Source: Deefgea salmonis (GTDB lineage Bacteria; Pseudomonadota; Gammaproteobacteria; Burkholderiales; Chitinibacteraceae). From it: a stretch of 64,000 nucleotides of DNA. Positions 44,602 through 54,538 of this stretch are shown piece after piece. The DNA lies in contig NZ_JAJAWG010000001.1 of NCBI RefSeq assembly GCF_020531905.1, forward strand, positions 186,001 through 250,000, in the 5' to 3' direction. The notes beneath the pieces were generated by a model. The model was not told where the DNA came from and searched no databases. It was given only the letters and a program-made list of their open reading frames with translations. The first letter of the stretch is position 1, and every line of letters begins with the position of its first letter. A program made the translations under genes and the position numbers.

Positions 44602-45096
44602 ATGTCGATGGTTCAGCAATTGCCGCATTATATTTGTGGTCATCATCATCCGCTTGAGGCGTATCAGCAAGCCGATGATCATTCGCAAACTTTGTGTTGG
44701 TCGGCAATGACGTTGCCTTGTCCGCACTGTTGCGCGCAAAGCGTACAAACTTTAGATTTGAACCCACAAGTTTACGTGAATTTACAGCAATTATCACCCA
44801 GCATGGCCGCCTTTGTGATTGAAGTGAGCGAGGTAAGCCAGCCTTTAGACGGTGTTTTGTCGCTCACCGGTTATGTGCAGCGTGCCGCGTCGATGGATGA
44901 GTTGCACCCCGGTGGTGACATTTTTGACGTGCCAAATGCGGTTTGGCGTAAAGAATACTGGTTTGATAATGACACTGAGCCCATGCACGTCGTGGCTTTA
45001 CTCCGGCATTTAAAGCAAGAAATGCGCTGGCTAGAAACGTATTTGCCGCAAGGCGTGCGCGCGATTCATTTTGCTGATTTTGTCGGCTCGGCTTAA
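44602..45096 (+). CDS. Hypothetical protein with CPHCC motif
   Basis: Not recognised. From the ATG at 44602, with AGGTG upstream, the protein has 164 residues; an ATG at 44575 would add nine without homology. It is a soluble acidic protein without signal or membrane segment. The Cys/His-rich N-terminal part (YICGHHHPLEAY, then TLPCPHCCAQS) could bind a metal such as zinc. The rest is alpha/beta: a predicted strand pair with VNLQQLSPSMAAFVIEVSEV, then FDVPNAVWRKEYWFDNDTEP and a closing helix HVVALLRHLKQEMRWLETYL. It is followed by a strong terminator and is convergent with glnE. Confidence 0.65.
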   Translation: MSMVQQLPHYICGHHHPLEAYQQADDHSQTLCWSAMTLPCPHCCAQSVQTLDLNPQVYVNLQQLSPSMAAFVIEVSEVSQPLDGVLSLTGYVQRAASMDELHPGGDIFDVPNAVWRKEYWFDNDTEPMHVVALLRHLKQEMRWLETYLPQGVRAIHFADFVGSA

Positions 45097-45113
45097 TCGT
45101 TATTGGTCTGGTC

Positions 45114-45168
45114 GTTATTAGCGTAATAACAATAAAGCCCCAACGTGTGTTTGGGCTTTATTGTTTTA
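45114..45168. terminator. Bidirectional terminator before glnE
   Basis: A 13-bp perfect stem, AACAATAAAGCCC (45128-45140) with GGGCTTTATTGTT (45153-45165), with T-rich tail on the plus side and A-rich on the other, typical of convergent genes. Just before it, GTTATTA-GCG-TAATAAC (45114-45130) forms another perfect palindrome that overlaps the first arm and would compete with it. Confidence 0.85.
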
Positions 45169-45218
45169 GGCTGGCTTTTGGGTTCGCGCTGATTGCAAAC
45201 CATCATCCGTCCAAACCA

Positions 45219-47903
45219 TTAAGCAAATAGATTATGCCAAGTGGCTTGCACCGATTGCAGGTCAGGTTCAAGTGGCGCAATCATTGCTGCCGTGAGCGGC
45301 GTACCATTTAGGCGGTTGATGTGCTGCAAGCGGCGTAGTGCGCGGTAGGCGATGCGGGCGTGCTCAGCCGCGTGACTGCTGATTAAACCATGCTGGGCGG
45401 CGGTGTCGAGTAAGGCGATATTGCCCAGATTGGCGGTGAGCGCCGGAATGGTGGCTGAATACGCCAAAATCAAAAATTGCATAATGAATTCAACATCCAC
45501 AATCCCGCCACGTAAATGCTTGACGTCCACGGCGCTGGCCGGATGGGTTTCAAGGATTTTTTCACGCATTTTTTTGACTTCGGCTTTGAGCGAATCAATG
45601 TCACGTTCAAGGCAAATCACCGCATTGCGAATCAGCGTGAATTTTTGGCCGATTGCGACATCCCCAGCGCAATAGCGGGCGCGGGTGAGGGCTTGATGCT
45701 CCCAAACCCACGCTGAATTGCGCTGATATTGCTCGAAAGCATCAATACTGGAAACCAGTAGTCCCGATGTGCCATTGGGGCGTAAGCGTAAGTCAATATC
45801 GTAGAGCTGACCGGCCGAGGTCATGCTGGTGAGCCAGTTGACCACCCGTTTGGCAAAGCGCGCGTAGATCTCGCCCGCGTTGGGGTGCTCGTCCTCGTAT
45901 AAAAACACCAGATCTAAGTCCGACGCGTAGCCCAATTCTTTACCCCCTAATTTGCCGTAGCCAATGATGGCAAATTGCGGTGTGTCGCGGTGGGTATTGG
46001 GCATTTCGCGCCAGACTTCTTCGATGGCCACCGATAAAATTAGGTCGGCTAAATCAGACAAATGATCCGATAGCGTTTCTAACGGCAATAAGTCGGCCAA
46101 GTCTTGCGAGACTAAGCGAAAAATCTGCGTGTGTTGAAAGTGCCGTAAGCAATCCATCTTGGCTTCGGTGTCGTCTTTGAGTTGGCGAATCTCTTGCCTG
46201 AGCTGTTCGCCCAATTTGCCCCAGTCGGGGACTTGATGTAGTAAGCGCGAATCGAGTAGTTCATCGAGCAAGATCGGGTGGCGAGTGAGGTATTCAGACA
46301 CCCAAGGGCTGGCGCTATATAGTGATGCAAGCCGTTTTAACGCCTGTGGATGCTCTGCCAGTAGCGCCAAATAAGATTCTCTACGACCAATGGCTTCGAG
46401 TAAGTCAAGTAAGCGCGTGAGGGTAATGTCGGGATTGCTCACTTGGGCGGAGATGGTAATGAGTGACGGTAAGATCGCGTCTAGCCGTTGTCGGCAGCGA
46501 TCGGGCATTTGCCGGTATTTGCTGCTGTCGTGTAAAGCATTGAGTCGACGTTGGATTTCGAGCGGTTTTGCAAAGCCCAGCGCGCTCAATCGGCTGGTGT
46601 CTTCGTCTAGGTATTGGTCGATGTGTGTTTCGGTGTCGTTACTATTGAGTGCGCTGTGCTCAGGTAGCGCAAAAATTTGTTCAAATTGCGCCGTGACTTG
46701 CGCGCGGTGCATGTCGAGCGTGGTTTTGAACTGTACCCAATCGCCAACGCCTTGCTTGGCAAATCCCATGCTCAGTGCCAGTCGCGCTTGGTCGTCGCTT
46801 TGTGTGGGCAGCATTTGGGTCTGCGCATCGTCTAAATACATAATTCGATGCTCGACATTGCGTAAAAACACATACGCCGCTTGTAGCTGGCTGACGATGT
46901 CCGCAGGTAGCGTGCCTTGCTGTTCCAGCTCGTTGAGGATGACTTGCGTTGGTCTTTGTTGTAATGCCTTGGTACGCCCGCCGCGGATCAGCTGGAATAC
47001 TTGGCCGATAAATTCAATTTCGCGAATGCCGCCGGGGCCCAATTTGACGTTTTCAAAACGATCTTTACGCGCTACTTCACGGCGGATTTGGCTGTGCAGC
47101 TCTCGCATAGAGTGATACGCGCCGTAATCGAGGTATTTTCGATAAATAAACGGCGTGACTAAGCTCATTAAGCCGGCGGCGTCGCCACTTAAAGCGCGGC
47201 CTTTAATCCACGCGTATCGCTCCCACTCACGCCCTTGGGTGAGTAAGTAGTTTTCTAAAGCCGCAAAGCTAGTGGCCAAGGGGCCTGAGTCGCCAAAGGG
47301 GCGCAAACGCATGTCGACTCGAAATACAAACCCATCTGCTGTGGTGTCGCCAATAATGCGAATCAGTTTTTTGCCAATTTGCGCGAAGTACTCGTGATTA
47401 CTGATGGGCTTAGTGCCATTGGTTTGGCCGTCTTCGGGATAGACAAAGATTAAATCAATGTCGGAAGAGACATTGAGCTCACGACCACCCAATTTACCCA
47501 TGCCGACAATAATCAGTTCTTGCACCGTGCCGCTGTCTTCGCCAATCGGCAGGCCAATGCGCTCGGTGGCTTGGCTGACAAATTGCAAAGCATGGCTGAG
47601 CGCCACTTCGGCTAAGTCGCTGGTGGTGATGACCACTTCATTTAAGTCGGAGAGATGGTTGATTTCGCGGGTGATCAAACGGGCCATGACCGCTTGGCGC
47701 AAGCTGCGTAATTGTTGGCTGAGCTGCTCTTCTGTTTGCGGTGCGGGCAGTTGATCGAGCATCGCTTGGCGGCTAAAGGGCTGATCGAGGTGTAGCGTGG
47801 TGATCTCGATGAGTTGCGGATGGCGAACAAACAGATTGGTGAGGTAACGGCTATGTTGGCGTGCGGCGACAATGGCGGGATGAATGGAGGTGGTATCGGT
47901 CAT
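45219..47903 (-). CDS. glnE: Glutamine synthetase adenylyltransferase / adenylyl-removing enzyme
   Basis: Bifunctional enzyme that adds AMP to and removes it from glutamine synthetase, depending on PII and glutamine. Two nucleotidyltransferase domains are visible: the N-terminal adenylyl-removing one with GMGKLGGRELNVSSDIDLIF, and the C-terminal adenylylating one with GYGKLGGKELGYASDLDLVF. Both keep the GG-x-E and Asp-x-Asp metal motifs. The linker helical region and the last HLRGGIVDVEFIMQFLIL are typical. I start at the ATG at 47903 (894 residues, E. coli 946); the in-frame TTG at 47921 adds six residues. It stands alone on the minus strand, divergent from yhdP. Confidence 0.96.
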   Translation of the reverse strand: MTDTTSIHPAIVAARQHSRYLTNLFVRHPQLIEITTLHLDQPFSRQAMLDQLPAPQTEEQLSQQLRSLRQAVMARLITREINHLSDLNEVVITTSDLAEVALSHALQFVSQATERIGLPIGEDSGTVQELIIVGMGKLGGRELNVSSDIDLIFVYPEDGQTNGTKPISNHEYFAQIGKKLIRIIGDTTADGFVFRVDMRLRPFGDSGPLATSFAALENYLLTQGREWERYAWIKGRALSGDAAGLMSLVTPFIYRKYLDYGAYHSMRELHSQIRREVARKDRFENVKLGPGGIREIEFIGQVFQLIRGGRTKALQQRPTQVILNELEQQGTLPADIVSQLQAAYVFLRNVEHRIMYLDDAQTQMLPTQSDDQARLALSMGFAKQGVGDWVQFKTTLDMHRAQVTAQFEQIFALPEHSALNSNDTETHIDQYLDEDTSRLSALGFAKPLEIQRRLNALHDSSKYRQMPDRCRQRLDAILPSLITISAQVSNPDITLTRLLDLLEAIGRRESYLALLAEHPQALKRLASLYSASPWVSEYLTRHPILLDELLDSRLLHQVPDWGKLGEQLRQEIRQLKDDTEAKMDCLRHFQHTQIFRLVSQDLADLLPLETLSDHLSDLADLILSVAIEEVWREMPNTHRDTPQFAIIGYGKLGGKELGYASDLDLVFLYEDEHPNAGEIYARFAKRVVNWLTSMTSAGQLYDIDLRLRPNGTSGLLVSSIDAFEQYQRNSAWVWEHQALTRARYCAGDVAIGQKFTLIRNAVICLERDIDSLKAEVKKMREKILETHPASAVDVKHLRGGIVDVEFIMQFLILAYSATIPALTANLGNIALLDTAAQHGLISSHAAEHARIAYRALRRLQHINRLNGTPLTAAMIAPLEPDLQSVQATWHNLFA

Positions 47904-48147
47904 AGGATCACTTTTAGGCAAATTCGCAAATTTGTATCGGGCGCTATGGGCTTATTGCTTGATATGGGCGACTTAAGGCTGCGTCTAGTGTGATGCGGGG
48001 CATAGACGGCGGCAAATCTTTACGAGAAATGCCGAGCGAAGCGAAATGCCGCTTTGGAATCAGGGTAAAATAGCGTTCTTGTGCGTAACCCTAGCATAGC
48101 CGAGCCTGTTTGGGCGCTTTCCCCTTTTTGAATTTGGACGTTTTTTA

Positions 48148-51100
48148 GTGCGCCGCATCAAACTTGCTTTATTTTCTCTTTCGCATAGCCTCTTTCGATG
48201 GCTAAAGCGTCTTGCGTTGGCTTTCTTGTTGTTGTTGCTGATTGTGGCGAGTGCTTGGCAGTTTTGGTTTATGCCACGACTGAATGAGTATCGGCCTTGG
48301 TTGATGACCCAGTTGACGCAGGCCACGGGTGTGCCGGTGTCTATCGGTCAAGTCAGTGGCAGCTGGCAAGCCGGGCGTCCTCAATTGATGGTGCGTGATT
48401 TTGCTGTGGGTAAAAATCGCCAAGTGCCCGATCTGCACTTCGCGGCGCTCAGTGCCATTTTGTCGATGCGTTCTTTGTTTTTAGGGCGAATTCAATTTCA
48501 AAAAATTGTGCTGCAATCGCCCTTGCTCGATATTAGTCGCTCTGTGGATGGGCGTTGGTGGATGGGGGGTGTGGTATTAAGCCAACATAGTGAAGCATCG
48601 AACGACGCGAGTATGCTCAATTGGCTATTGGCGCAAAATGAAATTGTGATTGAACAAGGGCAACTCCGCTTTAGCGATGCGCTGGGTCAATATCCCAGTT
48701 TACTGCTGAGTCAGGTGGATTTTTCTACCGATCAATTTTTAGGGACGCATCGCTTTGATTTGGCTTTAACACCGCCGGCCAGCGTGGGACCACGCATTCA
48801 ATTGCAAGGACGCTTGAAAGGCGCTGATGTGGGGCAGTGGCAGCAATGGTCTGGTTGGCTCAAATTGCAATTGCCTGAAAGTAATCTCATCCAGTTTATG
48901 CCGTGGCTGAATGCCTTAATGCCTAAAGCCTTGCAACTTCAGCGTGGCGTAGGGCATTTAAATTTGCGCGTCGATTTGGCGCAAGGCCAGTTGCAGTCGG
49001 TCGAGGCCGATTTGGGCGCGCGCGATTGGCAAATGCGCGATCTAGATACGGGGACTCTGTATCAGCTGCCAAAGCTTGATGCCGTTGTCTTCTGGTCAGA
49101 TACCCCCAAGGGCAAAACTTTAAAAATCAATGGTCGGCAAATTGTCTCGCCGTCTGGGGTGCTCTGTACCGCGTGTAATTTGACCTATAGCCAAACCAAG
49201 GCCGAGTCTGCTTTGCAGTTAAAGCAATGGCAGTTGGCGGGTTTAAATGCGTATTTGCCCTTATTAAAACCCTATTGGGCGCAATGGGGAGTGCCGCAAT
49301 GGGGTGAGCAAGCCGCTCAAGTCGACGGGCTCATTCAAGCGGCGCAATTGAGTTGGCAAGGCTCATTGCCTACGCCAAAGGCATTGGCCGGGCGTTTTGA
49401 TGTGCAAGCGCTGGTGCTGCGCCATGCGGATTTGAATCTTGGTCCGCTTAATCTGATCGGGCAGTGGCAAGACCAAGGCGGGCGGCTTGATGTGCAGGGG
49501 CGAAATACTGAATTTAATTATCCGGCGCAGTTTGTCGATCCGATGGTGCTCAACGAGCTCAGTACTCGTATAGAGTGGCAAAAAACGGCGCAAAACTGGC
49601 GTTTTGACGTGCAGGATTTTTCAATCATGAATCCGGCGATTCAGTTGAAATTAAATGCTCGCTACCAAGGGCCTAGTTCTGGCTTGGGGTCGGTGAATCT
49701 GTCGGGTGAAATTGCGCATCTTGCCGCCAATCAAGCGTATCGCTATTTGCCGCGCATTTTGGGCGACGATGTGCTGGATTGGCTGCGGCAGTCATTGTTG
49801 GCGGGTGACGCCAGTCAAGGCCGAATTGTTTGGCAGGGTGATGTGGCGGGGTTCCCATATCATAAAGGCTCGGCCGATGAGGCAAGAGGAAAGTTTGCCA
49901 TTGATGCCAAAGCGGCGGATGTTACGCTGAACTATGTGCCAGGTTGGCCGGTGATTGAGCATATCAATGGTGATTTGGCGTTTGAAGGCTTGGCCATGAC
50001 CATTAACGCATCGGCTGGCGAAATTTCAAAAACTCGTTTAAGTGGTGTGAGCGTTGAAATTCCGAATCTGGAGCAAGACCAGCATATTTTGGTCAGCGGT
50101 CAGGCGAGCGGGCGTACGCATGACTTTTTGTCTTTTGTCGCCAATAGTCCGGTAAAAGACAGTACCCAAGGTTTTTTAGATACCTTGGAAGCCGAGGGCG
50201 ATGGCACGCTGGATTTAAAGCTCGATATGCCCATGATGCAGATTGACGACACGAAGGTGAGTGGTCGTTATCGGTTTAAGCACAATCAATTGCGCTTTGG
50301 CGGCGCGATTCCGGTACTCAATGCCGCCACTGGCGAGGTTGAGTTTTCTGAGTCGGCGATTAAAGTGCCGTATGCGCAGGCCAAAGCGCTGGGCGGTACG
50401 GTTAAATTATTGGGCTCGAACGATGTCAATGGCGCGTTGGTGCTGAATTTAACCGGTGACGCAGCAATGGGGCAGATTGCGACGGCCTATTTACCGGCGC
50501 TGCAAACGCAGATTTCGGGGCAAAGTCAGTATCAAGCGCAGCTTAGAGTCGCACCTCAGCAATTTGATTTGTCGGTCAGTAGCGATTTACAGGGCGCTAA
50601 AGTGAATCTGCCTGCGCCCTTGGGGAAAAATGCCGCGCAAACCCGCGCGCTGTCGGTCAAGGCCAGTGGCGGCGCGTTAAATCATCAATTGACTTTTTCT
50701 TTGGGTAATTTGTTATTTGGCAAAATGCAAAGTCAGCAAGCCGATGTGGCGAGCGAGCCTAAAGTGCAGATGGTGATTGGTTTAGGCAATGAAGTTCGCC
50801 CACTGCCCGAAAGCGGTGTCGTGGTCACGGGCAGTTGGCCGAAAATTGGCGTGGAGGAATGGTTGGACTTTGTTGAAAAAATGCCGTCCTCAGCGCATGT
50901 GACTGCTCGTGGCGCAGGCAGTAATGGTTTGCCGCCGTTGGTGGTGAAAGATTTAAGCTTTAAACAAGTGAATGCATGGGGTCGTTTGTTGAATGGCGTG
51001 ACCCTCAGTGCTAAGCCTGTGGCGCAGAGTTGGCAATTGGATTTGGAGAGTAAAGAGCTGGCCGGAAAAATCAACTGGCACGCGGCTAATCGCCAGCTTA

Positions 51101-52005
51101 ATGCAAAATTGAGCAAATTATGGCTGCCTTTTGCGACGGAGCAAGTCACTCATCGTCCGCTGCTGGCGCCGGTTCAAAGCAATAGTACGGTGGATGCGCC
51201 CAATGCTTGGCCGCAGCTTAATTTAGACGTTGCCGACTTACGCTATGAAAAAATCGAACTCGGTCATTTAAGTGTGATGGCTGCACCGCAAGGCGCGGCA
51301 CTCAATATTGAACAATTACAACTCAAAAATAACGACGGTGATTTGAATTTAAACGGGGTTTGGTCGCAAAAAGACGGTAAGAACGTCACGCAAGGGCAGG
51401 TGCAACTGACTTCGTCGAATCTAGGCCGTTTATTGACGCGCTTTGGTTACCCGGAAGCGATGACGATGGCCCCGCTCAATTTTGGCGGCAATGTTCAATG
51501 GCAAGGCCCGCCTTGGTCGCCCAAACTCAATTCAATGCAAGGGCAGTTTAAAATTGACGTTGGCGCGGGGCAGTTTTTAAAAATTGATCCGGGCGCAGGA
51601 CGGTTTTTAACGGTACTGAATTTGCAGGCGATTCCGCGGCGTTTAAAACTCGATTTTGAAGATTTAATTTCACAAGGCTTTGGCTTTGATCGAATCACCG
51701 GGGACGCCACGATGAATCAGGGCGTGGCCAAAACTAAAAACCTGACGATTGATGCGCCATCGGCCAAAGTGCGGTTTAAAGGCGACGCCAATTTTGTCGC
51801 TGGGACGCAAGATATTGTGGTGCGTATTGTGCCGGCCGTGGGTGATGCGGTGGCTTTGGGCGTGGCAGCGATTAATCCGATTGCCGGTTTGGCGACCTTT
51901 GCCGCGCAGCGCTTGTTTGATCAAAATCCACTAGGCGAATTGGTCGCCTTTGAATATCAAATCAGCGGCTCGATGCGTGATCCGCAGGTGAAAAAATTAA
52001 ATTAA
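48148..52005 (+). CDS. yhdP: YhdP family (TIGR02099) AsmA-like protein
   Basis: A very large envelope protein with 1285 residues, of the AsmA-like family to which E. coli YhdP, TamB and YdbH belong. These form long beta-groove bridges that carry phospholipids from the inner to the outer membrane. The N-terminus has a basic start and one transmembrane helix (RLALAFLLLLLIVASAWQFW). Then a typical AsmA-like start follows (LTQATGVPVSIGQVSGSWQ, RPQLMVRDFAV). Most of the protein is repeating beta-strands. The C-terminal region contains LTSSNLGRLLTRFGYPEAM, GGNVQWQGPPWSP and VRIVPAVGDAVALGVAAIN, matching YhdP. Start is GTG at 48148, with no strong ribosome binding site. A 49-nt palindrome begins 2 nt after the stop. 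Confidence 0.92.
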   Translation: MRRIKLALFSLSHSLFRWLKRLALAFLLLLLIVASAWQFWFMPRLNEYRPWLMTQLTQATGVPVSIGQVSGSWQAGRPQLMVRDFAVGKNRQVPDLHFAALSAILSMRSLFLGRIQFQKIVLQSPLLDISRSVDGRWWMGGVVLSQHSEASNDASMLNWLLAQNEIVIEQGQLRFSDALGQYPSLLLSQVDFSTDQFLGTHRFDLALTPPASVGPRIQLQGRLKGADVGQWQQWSGWLKLQLPESNLIQFMPWLNALMPKALQLQRGVGHLNLRVDLAQGQLQSVEADLGARDWQMRDLDTGTLYQLPKLDAVVFWSDTPKGKTLKINGRQIVSPSGVLCTACNLTYSQTKAESALQLKQWQLAGLNAYLPLLKPYWAQWGVPQWGEQAAQVDGLIQAAQLSWQGSLPTPKALAGRFDVQALVLRHADLNLGPLNLIGQWQDQGGRLDVQGRNTEFNYPAQFVDPMVLNELSTRIEWQKTAQNWRFDVQDFSIMNPAIQLKLNARYQGPSSGLGSVNLSGEIAHLAANQAYRYLPRILGDDVLDWLRQSLLAGDASQGRIVWQGDVAGFPYHKGSADEARGKFAIDAKAADVTLNYVPGWPVIEHINGDLAFEGLAMTINASAGEISKTRLSGVSVEIPNLEQDQHILVSGQASGRTHDFLSFVANSPVKDSTQGFLDTLEAEGDGTLDLKLDMPMMQIDDTKVSGRYRFKHNQLRFGGAIPVLNAATGEVEFSESAIKVPYAQAKALGGTVKLLGSNDVNGALVLNLTGDAAMGQIATAYLPALQTQISGQSQYQAQLRVAPQQFDLSVSSDLQGAKVNLPAPLGKNAAQTRALSVKASGGALNHQLTFSLGNLLFGKMQSQQADVASEPKVQMVIGLGNEVRPLPESGVVVTGSWPKIGVEEWLDFVEKMPSSAHVTARGAGSNGLPPLVVKDLSFKQVNAWGRLLNGVTLSAKPVAQSWQLDLESKELAGKINWHAANRQLNAKLSKLWLPFATEQVTHRPLLAPVQSNSTVDAPNAWPQLNLDVADLRYEKIELGHLSVMAAPQGAALNIEQLQLKNNDGDLNLNGVWSQKDGKNVTQGQVQLTSSNLGRLLTRFGYPEAMTMAPLNFGGNVQWQGPPWSPKLNSMQGQFKIDVGAGQFLKIDPGAGRFLTVLNLQAIPRRLKLDFEDLISQGFGFDRITGDATMNQGVAKTKNLTIDAPSAKVRFKGDANFVAGTQDIVVRIVPAVGDAVALGVAAINPIAGLATFAAQRLFDQNPLGELVAFEYQISGSMRDPQVKKLN

Positions 52006-52006
52006 T

Positions 52007-52055
52007 GGGTATGTCTTGGTAGACAACGTTCAGCCTGTCTTTTATGGCAATACCT
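52007..52055. repeat. 49-nt palindromic element (GGGTAT family, copy E)
   Basis: Starts GGGTATGTCTTGG 2 nt after the yhdP stop and ends GGCAATACCT. Outer pairs GGGTAT/ATACCT hold with one G-T wobble, and AGACA (52021-52025) pairs with TGTCT (52036-52040) inside. It lies just before the amidase ribosome binding site (GGAGGTG, 52070-52076). No T-run follows, so it is not a typical terminator. Confidence 0.5.
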
Positions 52056-52079
52056 ATGAAAAACAATACGGAGGTGTCG

Positions 52080-52901
52080 ATGAAGTCGGTTCAGGTTGGT
52101 GCAATTCAAATGATTTCCGGCCCCGTGGTGACGGACAATTTACAGCGTGCCAAACTGCTGATCGCCAAGGCCTCAGAGGCCGGCGCACAGCTGGTGCTGT
52201 TGCCCGAATATTTTGCGATGATGGGGCAAACCGATCAAGACAAATTGGCAATACAAGAAACCTTTGGCGCGGGGCCGATTCAAGATTTTCTGGCCAGTAC
52301 CGCGCGTGAACACGGTATTTATCTCGTGGCCGGCACGATGGCATTGCGCTCAGAGCAGGCGGCAAAGGTTAAAAATAGCTGTCTGGTGTTTGATCCGCTC
52401 GGGCAGTGTATTGCACGCTACGACAAAATTCATTTGTTTGGTTTTGATAGTGGCATTGAGCAGTTTTGTGAAAGCAATACCATTAGCGCTGGCGATGCAG
52501 TGGTGGCGTTTGACACGCCATTTGGTCGCGTCGGTTTGGCAGTTTGTTATGATTTACGCTTTCCAGAGTTGTTTCGCCAAGTGTCCGACGTCGATATTTG
52601 GCTATTGCCAGCGGCGTTTACGGCAACCACCGGCCGCGCGCATTGGGAGGTGTTGCTGCGCGCGCGGGCGATTGAAAATCAATGCTTTGTGATTGCGGCC
52701 GATCAAGGTGGCGAACATCCAAATGGTCGAGTGACCTATGGGCATAGCATGATTATTGATCCTTGGGGGCAGGTGCTCAACTGCCTACCCAGTGGTGAAG
52801 GGCTGGTGCTGGGCGAATTAAAGGCCAGCCAAATGCAGCGGGTTCGCAGTAGCTTGCCGGCTTTGTCGCATCGAGTATTGTCATTGCCGGCAAGCGATTA
52901 A
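52080..52901 (+). CDS. Carbon-nitrogen hydrolase, Nit1-type amidase
   Basis: Nitrilase-superfamily amidase. The catalytic triad is complete: Glu43 (VLLPEYFAMM), Lys116 (RYDKIHLFGFD) and Cys156 (GLAVCYDLRFPELFR). The Cys-Tyr-Asp-x-Arg-Phe-Pro-Glu motif and the overall pattern match the Nit1/Nit2 branch, which hydrolyses deaminated glutathione or omega-amidated keto acids; that activity is inferred from the family. The start is decided by the perfect GGAGGTG at 52070-52076, which points to the ATG at 52080 (273 residues). An upstream in-frame ATG at 52044 has no ribosome binding site and falls in a hairpin element. It follows yhdP and precedes tldD. Confidence 0.92.
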   Translation: MKSVQVGAIQMISGPVVTDNLQRAKLLIAKASEAGAQLVLLPEYFAMMGQTDQDKLAIQETFGAGPIQDFLASTAREHGIYLVAGTMALRSEQAAKVKNSCLVFDPLGQCIARYDKIHLFGFDSGIEQFCESNTISAGDAVVAFDTPFGRVGLAVCYDLRFPELFRQVSDVDIWLLPAAFTATTGRAHWEVLLRARAIENQCFVIAADQGGEHPNGRVTYGHSMIIDPWGQVLNCLPSGEGLVLGELKASQMQRVRSSLPALSHRVLSLPASD

Positions 52902-53101
52902 CCGGCACTCGATGGGCATGTTTTTTCTTTGGTTTGAATTGCCGATCGGAAACAATGAAATTGTTCGTACTTTTTTTGGTCTTTGATGGACAATCGCGGC
53001 AACTCAATGTTGTAAAAATGTGCAGGGTTAATTTTGATTGCAAGGCCTTGCCGACTTGCTGCTCCATACAACTTAAACACCCTAATTAAAAGTGAAATCC
53101 A

Positions 53102-54538
53102 ATGACCGTTTTTGCCTTAGCTGAACAGCAATTACTAACCCCATTTAATTTGGATGAGGCGGCGCTCAGCCAAGTTTTTAGCGACATCATGACGCACAAT
53201 ATTGATTACGCCGATTTGTACTTTCAGTACAGCCGCTCTGAAGCGTGGAGTTTGGATGAAGGGATTGTGAAGTCAGGCAGCTTTAGCATTGACCAAGGTG
53301 TGGGCGTGCGGGCGATTCAAGGCGAAAAAACGGCGTTTGCGTATTCTGACGACATCAGTTTGCCGGCACTGACGCAAGCGGCGTACGCCACTCGGGCTAT
53401 TGGGCGGCAAGGAGGTGAGGGTATTGCTCGCCATGTCACAAAACATAAAGCGCGTCAGCTCTATACCCCAACAGATCCTATTGCTAGTTTGAACGAAGCG
53501 GCCAAAGTGGCGATGTTGGAAAAACTCGAGCAATTGGCGCGCAGTCTTGATCCGCGCGTGGTGCAGGTGATGGCGAGCTTGGCCAGTGAATACGAGTTGG
53601 TGTATGTCGCGCGTCACGATGGCCATCGTGCGGCGGATGTGCGCCCAATGGTGCGCTTGTCGATCAATGTCATTGTCGAAGCCAATGGCAAGCGTGAACA
53701 AGGTAGCGCTGGTGGTGGTGGTCGTTTTGATTACGGCTATTTTACCGATATGGTGTTGCTCGATTACGCCAAAAAAGCGGTGGATCAAGCGGTGCTCAAT
53801 TTGGATGCTAGACCGGCTCCGGCGGGTGAAATGACGGTGGTGTTAGGCAATGGCTGGCCGGGTATTTTGCTGCACGAAGCGATTGGCCATGGTTTAGAGG
53901 GCGACTTTAATCGCAAAGGCAGCTCGGCCTTTGCGGGCAAAATCGGTCAGCGCGTTGCAGCGCCAGGCGTAACGGTGGTGGATGACGGCACGATTGGTGA
54001 TCGCCGTGGTTCGCTCAATGTCGATGATGAAGGCAATCCAACCCAGCGCACGGTGTTAATTGAAGACGGTATTTTACAGGGCTATCTACAAGACAGTCTC
54101 AATGCGCGTTTGATGGGTCAGCCGGTGACCGGTAATGGCCGTCGTGAAAGCTACGCGCACATCACCATGCCCCGCATGACTAATACCTTGATGGAAAACG
54201 GCGATAAAGATCCGCAAGAAATTATTGCGTCGATTAAACGTGGTTTGTATGCGGTGAACTTCGGTGGTGGTCAGGTGGATATCACCAGCGGCAAATTTGT
54301 GTTTTCTGCGGCTGAAGCGTGGTGGGTGGAAGACGGCAAAATGCTGTATCCGGTGAAGGGCGCCACGCTGATTGGTAATGGCCCAGATGTACTGACTAAA
54401 GTATCGATGTTGGGTAACGATTTGTCGCTCGATCCCGGTGTGGGGACGTGTGGTAAAGATGGGCAAAGCGTCCCCGTCGGCGTGGGACAACCCACGATGC
54501 GAATTGATGGCGGCTTAACGGTGGGTGGTACGGGCTAA
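53102..54538 (+). CDS. tldD: Metalloprotease TldD
   Basis: Subunit of the TldD-TldE zinc protease, which removes leader peptides of some modified peptides and degrades unfolded peptides. The active-site HExxxH is at residues 258-263 (LLHEAIGHGLEGDF). Other family blocks are SIDQGVGVRAIQGEKTAFAY, VDDGTIGDRRGSLNVDDEG and the C-terminal LSLDPGVGTCGKDGQSVPVG followed by VGQPTMRIDGGLTVGGTG. The 478 residues are close to E. coli TldD (481). The partner gene tldE (pmbA) is not in this window. A GNAT gene starts at once after the stop. Confidence 0.96.
   Translation: MTVFALAEQQLLTPFNLDEAALSQVFSDIMTHNIDYADLYFQYSRSEAWSLDEGIVKSGSFSIDQGVGVRAIQGEKTAFAYSDDISLPALTQAAYATRAIGRQGGEGIARHVTKHKARQLYTPTDPIASLNEAAKVAMLEKLEQLARSLDPRVVQVMASLASEYELVYVARHDGHRAADVRPMVRLSINVIVEANGKREQGSAGGGGRFDYGYFTDMVLLDYAKKAVDQAVLNLDARPAPAGEMTVVLGNGWPGILLHEAIGHGLEGDFNRKGSSAFAGKIGQRVAAPGVTVVDDGTIGDRRGSLNVDDEGNPTQRTVLIEDGILQGYLQDSLNARLMGQPVTGNGRRESYAHITMPRMTNTLMENGDKDPQEIIASIKRGLYAVNFGGGQVDITSGKFVFSAAEAWWVEDGKMLYPVKGATLIGNGPDVLTKVSMLGNDLSLDPGVGTCGKDGQSVPVGVGQPTMRIDGGLTVGGTG

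Noticed and set aside
46390-47115. 241-residue frame opposite glnE
   Set aside because: It lies entirely antisense to a well-supported gene; its Ser/Cys/Arg-rich composition is that of a shadow frame.
47904-48147. Promoters in the glnE/yhdP divergent gap
   Set aside because: A TAAAAT at 48066-48071 has no matching -35, and the CAAATT/AATTTG hairpin near 47920 has no further support; I could not call a promoter with confidence.
52902-53101. Structured or regulatory element between the amidase and tldD
   Set aside because: A TGCCGG/CCGGCA hairpin at the amidase end and some T-runs are present, but no clear terminator or promoter geometry.
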